Shown here in pieces: positions 6,842-13,855 of a DNA stretch of 14,995 bases. Origin of the DNA: Bacillota bacterium (GTDB lineage Bacteria; Bacillota; Clostridia; Clostridiales; Clostridiaceae); the NCBI GenBank assembly GCA_023424785.1, contig JAFADP010000034.1, positions 1-14,995 of the forward strand, given 5' to 3'. The translations under genes were made by a program, and so were the position numbers. The notes under the pieces were generated by a model. That model made no database searches, was not told the DNA's origin, and saw only the letters and a program-made list of their open reading frames with translations. The first letter of the stretch is position 1. Each line of letters opens with the position of its first letter.

Positions 6842-7701
6842 GCTTCAACCTCTCCTTTCTTAGATATATAAACTTGAATTAAGGAGATAGCTCCTACTAC
6901 TAAAAGTAAAATCAAGGCTTTTGCTTGTGCTTGTCCCATATTGTTAAACTTTTGTCCTGTTAAAAGTATATTCATAGCAAGCATTTCTGTTGAGCTATTT
7001 GGTCCACCAGCAGTTAGTGAAAGATTTTGATCATATAACTTAAATGAATTTGATAATGTTAAGAATACGCTTACAGTCATTGCTGGTCTAACTAATGGTA
7101 AAATAATATATTTCATTCTTTGCCATGCACTAGCTCCATCAATAGTTGAAGCTTCTATTACATCATTTGAAATACCTTGAATACCTGCAATATAAATTAT
7201 CATTAAATATCCTGCCATTTGCCAAGACATAAGTATTACTAATCCCCAGAAGCCTGTTTGTTCATTAGAAAGCCATCCCATAAGCCAGTTAGCTCCTATT
7301 GCTTTACCTATGGCTGCAAATACTTCTTGGAAAATAAATTGCCATATAAAACCTAATATTAATCCACCAATAAGATTTGGCATAAAGAATATTGTTTTTA
7401 CTATTTCATTACCCTTAAACTTTCTTGTAACAAATAATGCTAAGGCAAATCCCATTACATTAAGTACAATAACAGAAACTATAGTAAATTTAGTAGTAAA
7501 CCAAAAAGAATGTCTAAAGTTTGCATCTGCAAATGCATCTTTAAAATTCTTAAGTCCAACAAAATTTATGGTTTCAGAAATACCATTCCAATCTGTTAGC
7601 GAATAATAAACCCCCATAATAAATGGAATTAATACTACCATAGAAAATGCTATTAATACTGGTAATAAAAATAACCAAAATGTTATATTTCTCTTCTTCA
7701 T
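6838..7701 (-). CDS. Carbohydrate ABC transporter permease (MalF/LacF type)
   Basis: First inner-membrane permease of the importer. It has 287 residues and about six membrane segments, the first at about 8-30 (FWLFLLPVLIAFSMVVLIP). The length is that of the short MalF/LacF type lacking the large periplasmic loop of E. coli MalF. The EAA loop EASTIDGASAWQRM...LPLVRPAM lies near 183-208. The ribosome site GGGGG precedes the ATG. A 10-bp hairpin with a U-tract (7725-7755) separates it from the binding-protein gene, and its stop overlaps the start of the next permease. No ATPase gene is in this operon, so a shared MsmX/MalK-type ATPase elsewhere is expected. Confidence 0.92.
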   Translation of the reverse strand: MKKRNITFWLFLLPVLIAFSMVVLIPFIMGVYYSLTDWNGISETINFVGLKNFKDAFADANFRHSFWFTTKFTIVSVIVLNVMGFALALFVTRKFKGNEIVKTIFFMPNLIGGLILGFIWQFIFQEVFAAIGKAIGANWLMGWLSNEQTGFWGLVILMSWQMAGYLMIIYIAGIQGISNDVIEASTIDGASAWQRMKYIILPLVRPAMTVSVFLTLSNSFKLYDQNLSLTAGGPNSSTEMLAMNILLTGQKFNNMGQAQAKALILLLVVGAISLIQVYISKKGEVEA

Positions 7702-7724
7702 TTTAATCCCCCACTTCTTTTATT

Positions 7725-7755
7725 TAAAAAAACAGGAGCAGTTAAGCCCCTGCTT
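7725..7755 (-). terminator. Intercistronic attenuating hairpin after the binding-protein gene
   Basis: On the minus strand AAGCAGGGGC pairs with GCTCCTGTTT (10 bp, two G-U) around a 6-nt loop and runs into a T-tract at 7725-7730. It starts 8 nt after the stop of the solute-binding protein gene. Such partial terminators are common after the binding protein in importer operons and would leave more binding protein than permease. Confidence 0.75.
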
Positions 7756-7763
7756 GTAGTTTA

Positions 7764-9074
7764 CTATTCTCTATCAGTTTTCCAGTCAGCCTTAGCTTGT
7801 TCTACTGCTTCATCCCAAGTTTTATCTCCAGCAAAGTAGCTTTGAATAGCTCCACCTAATTGTTTTTCTCCCCAACCAGTTGGATATCCCATAAATACCC
7901 ATGGCATTGTCTTTCCTTCAGATGCATACTTAGATACGTCTTTAGCTAATGGATCTTTTGGTTGTAATTCATCAGTATCATATCCTTCATATGCTGGTAT
8001 AAATCCACAATCATCAATTATAATTTTCTTACCTTCATCTGAAGTATATAACCAGTTTAAGAAGTCTTTTGCAGCATCCTTTTCTGCATCATCCTTATTA
8101 GAATTTACTGCCCAATACATTGGTACTCCAACTGGTATACATCCTTCTTTTACTCCATCTACAGGTATTGGTAATATACCTATATTTTCTGCTAACTCTT
8201 CATCAATTCCAGCTATACTACCATATACCCAGTTACCTTGTTGAATCATAGCAACTTTTCCAAGTGAAAATTCCTTTTCAACTTGAGTAGAGTAATCTAC
8301 ACCGTTTACAGAACTCTTTTTACCATCTGGTTGTAAGCCATAATCAGCTTGTATATCAAGAATTTGTTTTAATTGATCACTATATTTAAATTCAATTTCT
8401 TTAGCATTATAAGCTTCTGTTCCATCTTTAAACTCATTAGAGAATACTAAATTTGAAGTATGAAGTCCTATAACCCATTGTTCTTTTGCTGGTAAACAGA
8501 ATACAGAATCTAATCCTAATTCTTTTTTCTTAGAATCTAAAGTTTTAACTGCTTTTTCTAAGTCTGCAAAGGTTACTATTTTATCTGCATCGATTCCAGC
8601 TTTCTTAAATATTTCTTTATTATATATAAATCCATATCCTTCAAGTGTTAAAGGTACGCCATAAACTTTACCATCTTTTGTAACAGCCCCTAGTGTGTTA
8701 TCTACAGCTTTACCTGTTAACTCGTAATCAGTTAAATCTTCAAGTTTTCCCATCCAGTCTTCAACATCTTGAGGACCACCTACATTATAAATAGTTGGTT
8801 CACTACCACTTTGGAACTGAGCTTTTAATGCAGAACCATAGTCATCTCCCCCACCAACTGTTGAAATCTTAATAGAAACACCTTCATGTGAATCTTCATA
8901 AGCTTCTGCTGCTTTTTCAAAAGCCTCCTTTTGCTCTACTTTATATTGAAATATAGTTACTTCAACATCATTACTAGAGCCTCCACCTTCTCCACTTTCT
9001 CCACATCCTGCTATTAATGATGCTCCCACTGCTGTCATTAAAGATAATGCTACTAACTTTCTTATTTTTTTCAT
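7764..9074 (-). CDS. Sugar ABC transporter solute-binding lipoprotein
   Basis: Extracellular family 1 (CUT1) carbohydrate-binding protein anchored to the membrane. I use the ATG at 9072-9074, giving 436 residues, because TAGGGGGAA precedes it and a basic lipoprotein signal follows directly: MKKIRK, a hydrophobic stretch and the lipobox I-A-G-C with Cys24. A glycine/serine-rich linker (25-35) leads into the binding fold. Family features include the YGVPLTLEGYGFIYNKEIFKKAGI block and the C-terminal half with DEGKKIIIDDCGFIP. It is the first gene of the importer operon. It is under a good promoter (9204-9232) with a LacI/CcpA-like palindrome (9184-9197) just downstream of the -10, so sugar-dependent control is likely. 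A maltodextrin substrate is inferred from malQ. Confidence 0.93.
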   Translation of the reverse strand: MKKIRKLVALSLMTAVGASLIAGCGESGEGGGSSNDVEVTIFQYKVEQKEAFEKAAEAYEDSHEGVSIKISTVGGGDDYGSALKAQFQSGSEPTIYNVGGPQDVEDWMGKLEDLTDYELTGKAVDNTLGAVTKDGKVYGVPLTLEGYGFIYNKEIFKKAGIDADKIVTFADLEKAVKTLDSKKKELGLDSVFCLPAKEQWVIGLHTSNLVFSNEFKDGTEAYNAKEIEFKYSDQLKQILDIQADYGLQPDGKKSSVNGVDYSTQVEKEFSLGKVAMIQQGNWVYGSIAGIDEELAENIGILPIPVDGVKEGCIPVGVPMYWAVNSNKDDAEKDAAKDFLNWLYTSDEGKKIIIDDCGFIPAYEGYDTDELQPKDPLAKDVSKYASEGKTMPWVFMGYPTGWGEKQLGGAIQSYFAGDKTWDEAVEQAKADWKTDRE

Positions 9075-9183
9075 TTTAATTCCCCCTATAAACAATATCT
9101 TTGTTTAATATAAATTAATACAGCTTCTTACTAAATATAGAACAACTTAAAAATTATTCTATATTAACAATTATGGTAATTAA

Positions 9184-9197
9184 TGTAAGTGTTTACA
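9184..9197 (-). promoter_or_regulatory. LacI-family / CcpA-like operator (cre)
   Basis: The minus strand reads TGTAAACACTTACA, a palindrome (TGTAA...TTACA) that fits the cre consensus TGWAANCGNTNWCA except at the central G. It starts 6 nt after the -10 of the importer promoter and spans the likely transcription start, a position where a bound repressor blocks initiation. It could belong to CcpA or to a dedicated LacI-type maltose regulator not present here. Confidence 0.65.
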
Positions 9198-9203
9198 TTT
9201 CAA

Positions 9204-9232
9204 ATTATATCATATGTATTTCTGTAAAACAA
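9204..9232 (-). promoter_or_regulatory. Promoter of the sugar-transporter operon
   Basis: On the minus strand -35 TTGTTT (9227-9232), a 17-nt spacer and a perfect -10 TATAAT (9204-9209), followed directly by the operator palindrome. The leader to the binding-protein ATG is about 125 nt. Confidence 0.75.
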
Positions 9233-9296
9233 TAACATTTTTATTTTTTGTTAAATGTTTTCAATTAAAATTTTTACTATATTTTTCTATAAAAAA

Positions 9297-9339
9297 ACAA
9301 AAAAAGAACTCATATTTTATCAATGAGCTCTTTTTTTGT
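9297..9339 (-). terminator. Terminator of the Dph6-like gene
   Basis: ACAAAAAAAGAGCTCAT on the minus strand pairs with ATGAGTTCTTTTTTTGT (17 bp, one G-U) and leads into a further T-run. It is 10 nt past the gene stop and separates it from the importer promoter. Confidence 0.85.
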
Positions 9340-9349
9340 CGTTTAATAA

Positions 9350-9994
9350 TTATTCTATATTGTAATATGCATAATTGTCTTCTTTAGAAATTCCTTTCTT
9401 ATCAAATGGAACTGGGAAATTAAATATAGGTCCATCATAAACAAAAGTATTATATTCCCCATTTTCTCCATATGGACTTATTCCCTTTTCTTTAAATTCA
9501 TCTATTAATTCCTTAGTTAACTCTTTTCCTAAATACTCTTCACCTAAGTAATCTAAATTAACTCTTTTAATAATGCTATTAAAACCTGCATTTATAAAGT
9601 CATTAGTAAGAGTTTCTCTATCCATACCCCATAAAGGGAATATAGCTTCTACTCCTGCAGCATTACATATATCTATACACCATTTTTTATGTTCTTCTTC
9701 ATTTATGTAACCAAATACGCAAGCTTCTGCTCCTTGTTCCTTTAAGTACATTAACTGTTCCTTAAATAATTCATCATAATCTTCCTTTGAACACTCTACT
9801 AAACATATATTAACATTTAACGAAAATGATGCTTTGCTTATTAAATCTTCATGTATTCTATAATACCAAGTACTTTCATATCCTTCTTCAAGCATAACTA
9901 AAAGTTCCATTGGTTCATATCCTTCTTCAATTATCTTATGTAAAGCTAGGGTGCTTTCTTTTCCACCATCATAATATATAACGATTTTTTTCAT
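9350..9994 (-). CDS. Dph6-like PP-loop ATP pyrophosphatase (ATP_bind_4 family)
   Basis: A 214-residue member of the diphthine--ammonia ligase/MJ0570 family. In eukaryotes and archaea this family adenylates diphthine on EF-2; bacteria lack diphthamide, so the bacterial substrate is unknown. The N-terminal PP-loop is visible as YDGGKES (8-14), where the classic form is SGGKDS. Later family marks are FGYINEEEHKKW, FPLWGMDRETL and the C-terminal GENGEYNTFVYDGP. AAGGAG precedes the ATG. It is monocistronic, with its own terminator at 9297-9339. The upstream 262 nt show a possible -10 TATAAT on the minus strand (10044-10049) without a clear -35. It probably acts in the cytoplasm on some carboxyl substrate with ATP and ammonia; the target is inference only. 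Confidence 0.85.
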   Translation of the reverse strand: MKKIVIYYDGGKESTLALHKIIEEGYEPMELLVMLEEGYESTWYYRIHEDLISKASFSLNVNICLVECSKEDYDELFKEQLMYLKEQGAEACVFGYINEEEHKKWCIDICNAAGVEAIFPLWGMDRETLTNDFINAGFNSIIKRVNLDYLGEEYLGKELTKELIDEFKEKGISPYGENGEYNTFVYDGPIFNFPVPFDKKGISKEDNYAYYNIE

Positions 9995-10174
9995 CTACAT
10001 TTCTCCTTTATAGCCGTTAGCTTTTTAAATTTTACATTAATCTATTATACTAATTTATAATAACTATTTCTATAACATAATTTTTAATATAAATATAAAT
10101 TATTATTCCTAAAGTTAAAAAAAATTAAATCTAGTGCAACTTTATGGGTTTTTCCAAAAAATGTATTGTATATA

Positions 10175-10203
10175 TTTACATTTTTATTTTTTTGTGGTAA
10201 TAT
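10175..10203 (+). promoter_or_regulatory. Promoter of the glucosaminidase gene
   Basis: -35 TTTACA (10175-10180), a 17-nt spacer of mostly T, and -10 TAATAT (10198-10203), about 50 nt before the start codon. Confidence 0.6.
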
Positions 10204-10256
10204 ATTTAGTAAATTATTAATTTTTACCATAAATTTATTAACGGAGGTTTAAGGAA

Positions 10257-10973
10257 ATGAAAAAGAGATTTATCCGATCACTGACAACGTCTTTAATACT
10301 TATGTCTTTGTTTACAGGAATAAATGCACAAAATGCTTCTGCTTTAACAGATGCTCAAACTTCATTTATTTCTTCTATAAAGGATGGTGCTTTAGAAGGA
10401 TATAATACCCATAATATACTGCCAAGTTTGACTATTGCTCAAGCTATTCTTGAAAGCGGTTGGGGAAAATCTTATCTTTCTACTGAAGCCAATAATTTAT
10501 TTGGAATTAAAGCTTATAACGATTGGAATGGAGATACCATCAACTTATCCACTAAGGAATATAATTTAGATAGTTCATCTTATATAATAAACGCAGATTT
10601 TAAATCTTATTCTTCTTTTAATGAAAGTATAGAAGATCACAGTGAGTTACTTTCTTCTGAAAGGTATGCTTCTGTACGTAACTCATCTAACTATGTTGAG
10701 GCTTGTTATGCCATCTATGACTGTGGATATGCCACATGTCCTAATTATCCTGAAGAGCTTATAAATGTAATTGAAACTTATGATTTACAAAACATAGATG
10801 AATTTGCTAAGGAAAATTATGTAGTTAAAGAAGTAGAATCTAATATTTACTCTGATAAAGAAAGTAAGCCTGTTGCTGGTAACAGTTCCGCTGACTTATT
10901 TAAAGATGAATCTGATAATGGTAACCTTTCCAATAGCACAAAATCAAAGGTTGTTGTTATTACTGTAGAATAG
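10257..10973 (+). CDS. Secreted glucosaminidase (GH73-type peptidoglycan hydrolase)
   Basis: Cleaves the glycan strands of peptidoglycan outside the cell. The 238 residues begin with a Sec signal peptide (MKKRFIRS, hydrophobic core 10-22, likely cut after Ala29 in N-A-S-A). A compact glucosaminidase domain follows at about 32-178. The catalytic Glu66 sits in the family block IAQAILESGWGKS, followed by NNLFGIKAY. DYNKY-type features continue through SFNESIEDHSELL and ERYASVRNSSNYVEACYAIYDCGYATCPNY. The last 60 residues are polar and acidic and lack SH3, LysM or other wall-binding repeats, so it is a minimal enzyme. GGAGG lies 9 nt before the ATG. It stands alone, convergent with the PH-domain gene across a shared terminator. 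Confidence 0.93.
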   Translation: MKKRFIRSLTTSLILMSLFTGINAQNASALTDAQTSFISSIKDGALEGYNTHNILPSLTIAQAILESGWGKSYLSTEANNLFGIKAYNDWNGDTINLSTKEYNLDSSSYIINADFKSYSSFNESIEDHSELLSSERYASVRNSSNYVEACYAIYDCGYATCPNYPEELINVIETYDLQNIDEFAKENYVVKEVESNIYSDKESKPVAGNSSADLFKDESDNGNLSNSTKSKVVVITVE

Positions 10974-10978
10974 AAAGC

Positions 10979-11042
10979 AAGTCACTATATTATTTTACTT
11001 TTATTATTAACATTAAGTTAATACAAAATAATATAGTGGCTT
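10979..11042. terminator. Bidirectional terminator between convergent genes
   Basis: An 18-bp stem (10979-10996 with 11025-11042; one U-G pair) closes a 28-nt loop that has a small inner ATTAAC/GTTAAT hairpin. T-rich sequence follows on the plus side, and the convergent minus-strand gene ends at 11061. It probably stops transcription from both sides. Confidence 0.75.
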
Positions 11043-11060
11043 ACTATATTTATTTTTTTA

Positions 11061-11447
11061 TCAATGTAAATCATCCGAGAAGTCGTCCATTGTTCCTGCT
11101 ACGCCATACATTTCTCTACCCTTAAGATTTAATTTTCTTCTTTCATCTTCCACTAAATTACTTAACATATCTCGAACAGCTTTTGGATTTTTGATTTTTT
11201 CTAATTTTAATTCTTTATCGCTTTTGTCACAAGTATATAGAGTAACTGTTCCAACTCCTAAGATTCTATCTAGTAATGTACGTTCTAAAGAAAAATCTAA
11301 TATTCTATATAATAATACCTCATCCTCACTAGTTAAAAATAATCCTCTTGAAGTATAAATTCTTTTATTCTTTAATTCATATTTAGTAAAGCTAATAGGC
11401 ATACCTAATATTCTTTTTCTATCACTCCAAATTACTTCGTCTTTCAT
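11061..11447 (-). CDS. Bacterial PH-domain protein (bPH2-like, YdbS/YdbT family)
   Basis: A small 128-residue protein. The first 90 residues look like one bacterial PH domain: an alternating beta pattern with YELKNKRIYTSRG, then a conserved-type block FSLERTLLDRILGVGTVTLYTCD (the ER..L.R..G.GT..L signature) and a C-terminal helix IKNPKAVRDMLSNLV. There is no membrane segment or signal, unlike the longer YdbS/YdbT proteins, so it is probably soluble or peripheral. The tail is acidic (DDFSDDLH). TAGGAGGAG precedes the ATG. It is a single gene with a possible extended -10 promoter (11476-11484). Its role is unknown; genes of this sort are often annotated only by domain. Confidence 0.75.
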   Translation of the reverse strand: MKDEVIWSDRKRILGMPISFTKYELKNKRIYTSRGLFLTSEDEVLLYRILDFSLERTLLDRILGVGTVTLYTCDKSDKELKLEKIKNPKAVRDMLSNLVEDERRKLNLKGREMYGVAGTMDDFSDDLH

Positions 11448-11475
11448 TTCTCTCCTCCTAAATTTCTTTATCTAA

Positions 11476-11484
11476 ATTATAACA
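11476..11484 (-). promoter_or_regulatory. Extended -10 promoter of the PH-domain gene
   Basis: The minus strand reads TGTTATAAT, an extended -10 with a perfect TATAAT hexamer (11476-11481), about 28 nt before the start codon. No good -35 is seen. Confidence 0.5.
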
Positions 11485-11557
11485 TATATAAACTAGAAAA
11501 TGTTATATTGTTAATTTACATATTTTATTTCAATTTAATTATAATGTATCCATACAC

Positions 11558-11586
11558 TTGCATTATTTATAAATTTTATGTATTAT
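11558..11586 (+). promoter_or_regulatory. Promoter of pdxST
   Basis: -35 TTGCAT (11558-11563), a 17-nt spacer and -10 TATTAT (11581-11586). The predicted leader is about 110 nt and AT-rich. It contains a possible ATTAATATTT/AAATATTAAT stem (11643-11681) just before the ribosome site AAAGGGG. A second TATAAT at 11540-11545 lacks a well-spaced -35. Confidence 0.55.
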
Positions 11587-11703
11587 TCTTTTCATGAAGT
11601 TTCGGCAATATTTTCTTTATATTAAATATTTTTATATTAATTATTAATATTTCCAGGCTTCTTAACTAAAAAAATATTAATTATAAAAGGGGAATTTATA
11701 ACA

Positions 11704-12573
11704 ATGGAAAGAAATGAGGTAAATAAAAATCTTGCTCAAATGTTAAAGGGCGGGGTAATAATGGATGTAACAAACAAGGAAGAAGCAATAATTGCAGAAA
11801 GAGCTGGAGCTTGTGCAGTAATGGCACTTGAAAGAGTACCTTCTGATATAAGAAAAGAAGGTGGCGTTGCTAGAATGTCTGATCCAAAAATGATTAAAGA
11901 AATTCAAGAAGCTGTATCTATTCCTGTAATGGCTAAAGTTAGAATTGGACATTTTGTTGAAGCTCAAATATTAGAAGCTTTAAATATAGATTTCATTGAT
12001 GAAAGTGAAGTATTAACTCCTGCTGATGATAAGTATCATATTGCAAAAGATGAATTTAAGGTACCATTTGTTTGTGGAGCTACAAATATTGGTGAAGCTT
12101 TAAGAAGAATTGGTGAAGGTGCTTCAATGATAAGAACAAAAGGTGAAGCTGGTACTGGTGATGTTGTTAATGCTGTTACTCATATGAGAACTATGAATGA
12201 ACAAATTAGAGAAATCCAAAAAGCAGGAAAAGAAGAATTAATGACTATTGCTAAAAATCATGGTGCTCCATATGAATTAGTTAAATATGTTTGGGAAAAC
12301 GGAAAATTACCTGTAGTTAATTTTGCTGCTGGTGGAATTGCTACTCCTGCTGATGCTGCACTTATGATGCAACTTGGATGTGATGGTGTATTTGTTGGTT
12401 CTGGAATATTTAAATCAGATAATCCTGAAAAAAGAGCTAGAGCAATTGTACTTGCTACTACATATTACAATGATCCAATAAAACTAGCTGAAGTTTCAGA
12501 AGACTTAGGTGGTGCTATGAGTGGTATTAATGCTAAAGAAGTAGCTACTAGATATGCTGAAAGAGGTTGGTAG
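11704..12573 (+). CDS. pdxS: Pyridoxal 5'-phosphate synthase, lyase subunit
   Basis: Builds pyridoxal 5'-phosphate from ribose 5-phosphate, glyceraldehyde 3-phosphate and ammonia supplied by PdxT; a cytoplasmic dodecamer. The 289 residues are typical. Active-site lysines are at Lys78 (VMAKVRIGH) and Lys146 (RTKGEAGTGDVVNAV). Asp21 is in the GGVIMDV block, and the phosphate-binding FAAGGIATPADAALMMQLG and FVGSGIFKS loops follow. AAGGGGAA precedes the ATG. pdxT starts one base after its stop, so the two are coupled. No pdxR-type regulator is adjacent. Confidence 0.98.
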   Translation: MERNEVNKNLAQMLKGGVIMDVTNKEEAIIAERAGACAVMALERVPSDIRKEGGVARMSDPKMIKEIQEAVSIPVMAKVRIGHFVEAQILEALNIDFIDESEVLTPADDKYHIAKDEFKVPFVCGATNIGEALRRIGEGASMIRTKGEAGTGDVVNAVTHMRTMNEQIREIQKAGKEELMTIAKNHGAPYELVKYVWENGKLPVVNFAAGGIATPADAALMMQLGCDGVFVGSGIFKSDNPEKRARAIVLATTYYNDPIKLAEVSEDLGGAMSGINAKEVATRYAERGW

Positions 12574-12574
12574 A

Positions 12575-13138
12575 ATGAATGTTGGCGTATTATCTCTTCA
12601 AGGAGATGTAATAGAACATTTAGAACAAATATCAGCTCTTGGTCATAATGCTATTCCTATAAAAAAGGAAGAAGAATTAAATAATATTGATGCATTAATA
12701 CTTCCTGGTGGAGAAAGTACTACTATGGGAAAACTTCTTGAAGTTACTGGTCTTATGGATCCTTTAAGAGAAAAAATTAAAAGTGGACTACCTACATGGG
12801 GAACCTGTGCTGGTATGATACTTTTAGCAAAGCATATAGAAAATGATGAAAGACGTCACTTAGGACTTATGGATATTGTAGTTAGAAGAAATGCTTTTGG
12901 AACACAAATAGATAGCTTTAAAACAAAGGCTATTATAAATGAAGTTTCTAAGGAACCTTTAGAACTTGTATTTATTAGAGCTCCATTTATAACTGAATTT
13001 AAAGATAATGTTAAAGTTTTATGTGAAGTTGATGGCAATATAGTTGCAGCTAAACAAGATAATATGTTTGCTACTTCTTTTCACCCTGAACTAACAAATG
13101 ATTTAACATTTTTAAAGTATTTCTTATCTAATGTATAA
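12575..13138 (+). CDS. pdxT: Pyridoxal 5'-phosphate synthase, glutaminase subunit
   Basis: Class I glutamine amidotransferase that releases ammonia and passes it to PdxS. I start at ATG 12575 (187 residues) because the family begins MxVGVLxLQG. An in-frame upstream ATG at 12554 lies inside pdxS and adds nothing conserved. The glutaminase triad is readable: Cys78 in WGTCAGM, and His170 and Glu172 in SFHPEL. The oxyanion/glutamine-binding block PGGESTTMG is at 44-52. AAAGAGG in the last pdxS codons serves as ribosome site. A strong terminator lies 18 nt downstream. Confidence 0.98.
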   Translation: MNVGVLSLQGDVIEHLEQISALGHNAIPIKKEEELNNIDALILPGGESTTMGKLLEVTGLMDPLREKIKSGLPTWGTCAGMILLAKHIENDERRHLGLMDIVVRRNAFGTQIDSFKTKAIINEVSKEPLELVFIRAPFITEFKDNVKVLCEVDGNIVAAKQDNMFATSFHPELTNDLTFLKYFLSNV

Positions 13139-13155
13139 GTGTTACAAATATATGG

Positions 13156-13185
13156 GGCTGTATCAAAATAAGTTTTGATACAGCC
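13156..13185 (+). terminator. Terminator of pdxST
   Basis: A perfect 13-bp stem (GGCTGTATCAAAA / TTTTGATACAGCC) with a TAAG loop is followed by TCCTTTA. The strong stem and position after pdxT support intrinsic termination. Its symmetry would also stop minus-strand transcripts from the toxin region. Confidence 0.85.
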
Positions 13186-13233
13186 TCCTTTACATAAATA
13201 TATTATCTCAAACTATTGTAATATACATCTTTA

Positions 13234-13302
13234 TTTGCATTCTTTATTTTCTTTTATTACTTTAAATGCATTTTTTATTTCTTTATTGCTATCTAAAGTA
13301 TT
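13234..13302 (-). repeat. 69-bp direct repeat, copy A (in toxin relic)
   Basis: Matches 14874-14942 base for base except at 13288 (plus-strand g against a at 14928), at a fixed offset of 1640 bp and in the same orientation. Similarity stops abruptly at both ends. Confidence 0.95.
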
Positions 13303-13419
13303 TTAAAATATTTTTCCTGCTGATTTATATCCTGTTTGAAGAAATTCAGATCCTATTTTTACTCCATCACCATAAAAAGGGATTATTGATGCTAAGCACA
13401 AACCTATTTCTAATTCCGA
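13234..13419 (-). pseudogene. Toxin-gene fragment (pre-toxin and toxin stalk pieces), nonfunctional
   Basis: Two pieces lie in one minus-strand frame. Codons at 13306-13419 give SELEIGLCLASIIPFYGDG and VKIGSEFLQTGYKSAGKIF, a hydrophobic glycine-containing stretch of the kind found between the N-terminal and toxin domains of LXG-type polymorphic toxins. A TAA at 13303-13305 then breaks the frame. The next piece (13234-13302) gives NTLDSNKEIKNAFKVI and KENKECK, which are residues of the intact toxin's helical region. This second piece is 68/69 identical to 14874-14942. A TAG at 13423-13425 and a TAA right after the fragment close it. There is no start or ribosome site. It is a relic, probably left by recombination of toxin modules. 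Confidence 0.75.
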
Positions 13420-13515
13420 TAGCTACTTAATTACTTTTATTTACATATACAATTATTATATCAAACGTTTAATTAACACATACTTTCTATCTCCTTGAAT
13501 TTTTAAATAGAAAAA

Positions 13516-13549
13516 GAGCCAATGCTTCTTTATTTAGAAACATTGACTC
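13516..13549 (-). terminator. Terminator downstream of the immunity genes
   Basis: On the minus strand GAGTCAATGTTTCT pairs with AGAAGCATTGGCTC (14 bp including G-U pairs; loop AAATAA) and is followed by TTTTTCTATTT. The wobble pairs only work in minus-strand RNA, so it belongs to the toxin-immunity transcript. Confidence 0.75.
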
Positions 13550-13559
13550 CTATCACTAT

Positions 13560-13610
13560 TAAAAGTGAGAATCAAAATTTTATATTTTGTTCTTCGAACT
13601 TTCACTTTTA
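13560..13610. repeat. Inverted repeat between immunity relic and terminator
   Basis: TAAAAGTGA (13560-13568) and TCACTTTTA (13602-13610) are a perfect inverted pair. The interval has a second near-pair, GAATCAAAAT with ATTTTGTTC, plus a small GTTCTTCGAAC palindrome. It could be an extra RNA hairpin or the scar of a lost element. No function is evident. Confidence 0.5.
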
Positions 13611-13637
13611 GTATAATACTACTTTTTATGCATCTAC

Positions 13638-13855
13638 TTACATAATATATTCTTCTGCTAAATCAATATCTTTAGTCATATCTAACTCTAGGAATTTCAC
13701 ATCTAATCTCCTTAGACACTTTATAAACTCACGACTTTGTAGATTCTCAGAAATATCTTCAAAAACTTAACTTATCCAATATAATTCATCTTTTTCACAA
13801 TTATCTAGGTATTTTATTATGCACACTCTCTTAACTCTTCATATTTAAATATCAT
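13638..13855 (-). pseudogene. Broken second immunity-like gene
   Basis: An ATG at 13853-13855 overlaps the TGA of the upstream immunity gene (ATGA) and encodes MIFKYEELRECA before TAA. A shifted frame then continues as IIKYLDNCEKDELYWIS, meets a TAA (13767-13769), and goes on as VFEDISENLQSREFIKCL and RRLDVKFLELDMTKDID to a final TAA at 13638-13640. Restoring the frame and replacing the internal stop (probably GAA to TAA) gives an acidic helical protein like the small immunity proteins of polymorphic toxin loci. A short internal deletion or frameshift near 13820 seems to have removed part of the N-terminal half. At least two lesions make it inactive. The family assignment is from memory of similar sequences and is not certain. 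Confidence 0.7.

Noticed and set aside
7310..7606. Plus-strand open frame inside the MalF-type permease gene
   Set aside because: Antisense shadow without ribosome site.
9075..9095. Seven-codon upstream extension of the sugar-binding lipoprotein (MFIGGIK)
   Set aside because: It covers the ribosome site TAGGGGGAA and would put it inside the gene; the signal peptide begins at the later ATG.
11643..11681. ATTAATATTT/AAATATTAAT stem in the pdxS leader as a riboswitch or operator
   Set aside because: A pure A/T stem in very AT-rich DNA with a 19-nt loop; expected by chance and not like a known B6 control element.
11743..11967. Minus-strand open frame inside pdxS
   Set aside because: Antisense shadow of a conserved gene.
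12856..13038. Minus-strand open frame inside pdxT
   Set aside because: Antisense shadow of a conserved gene.
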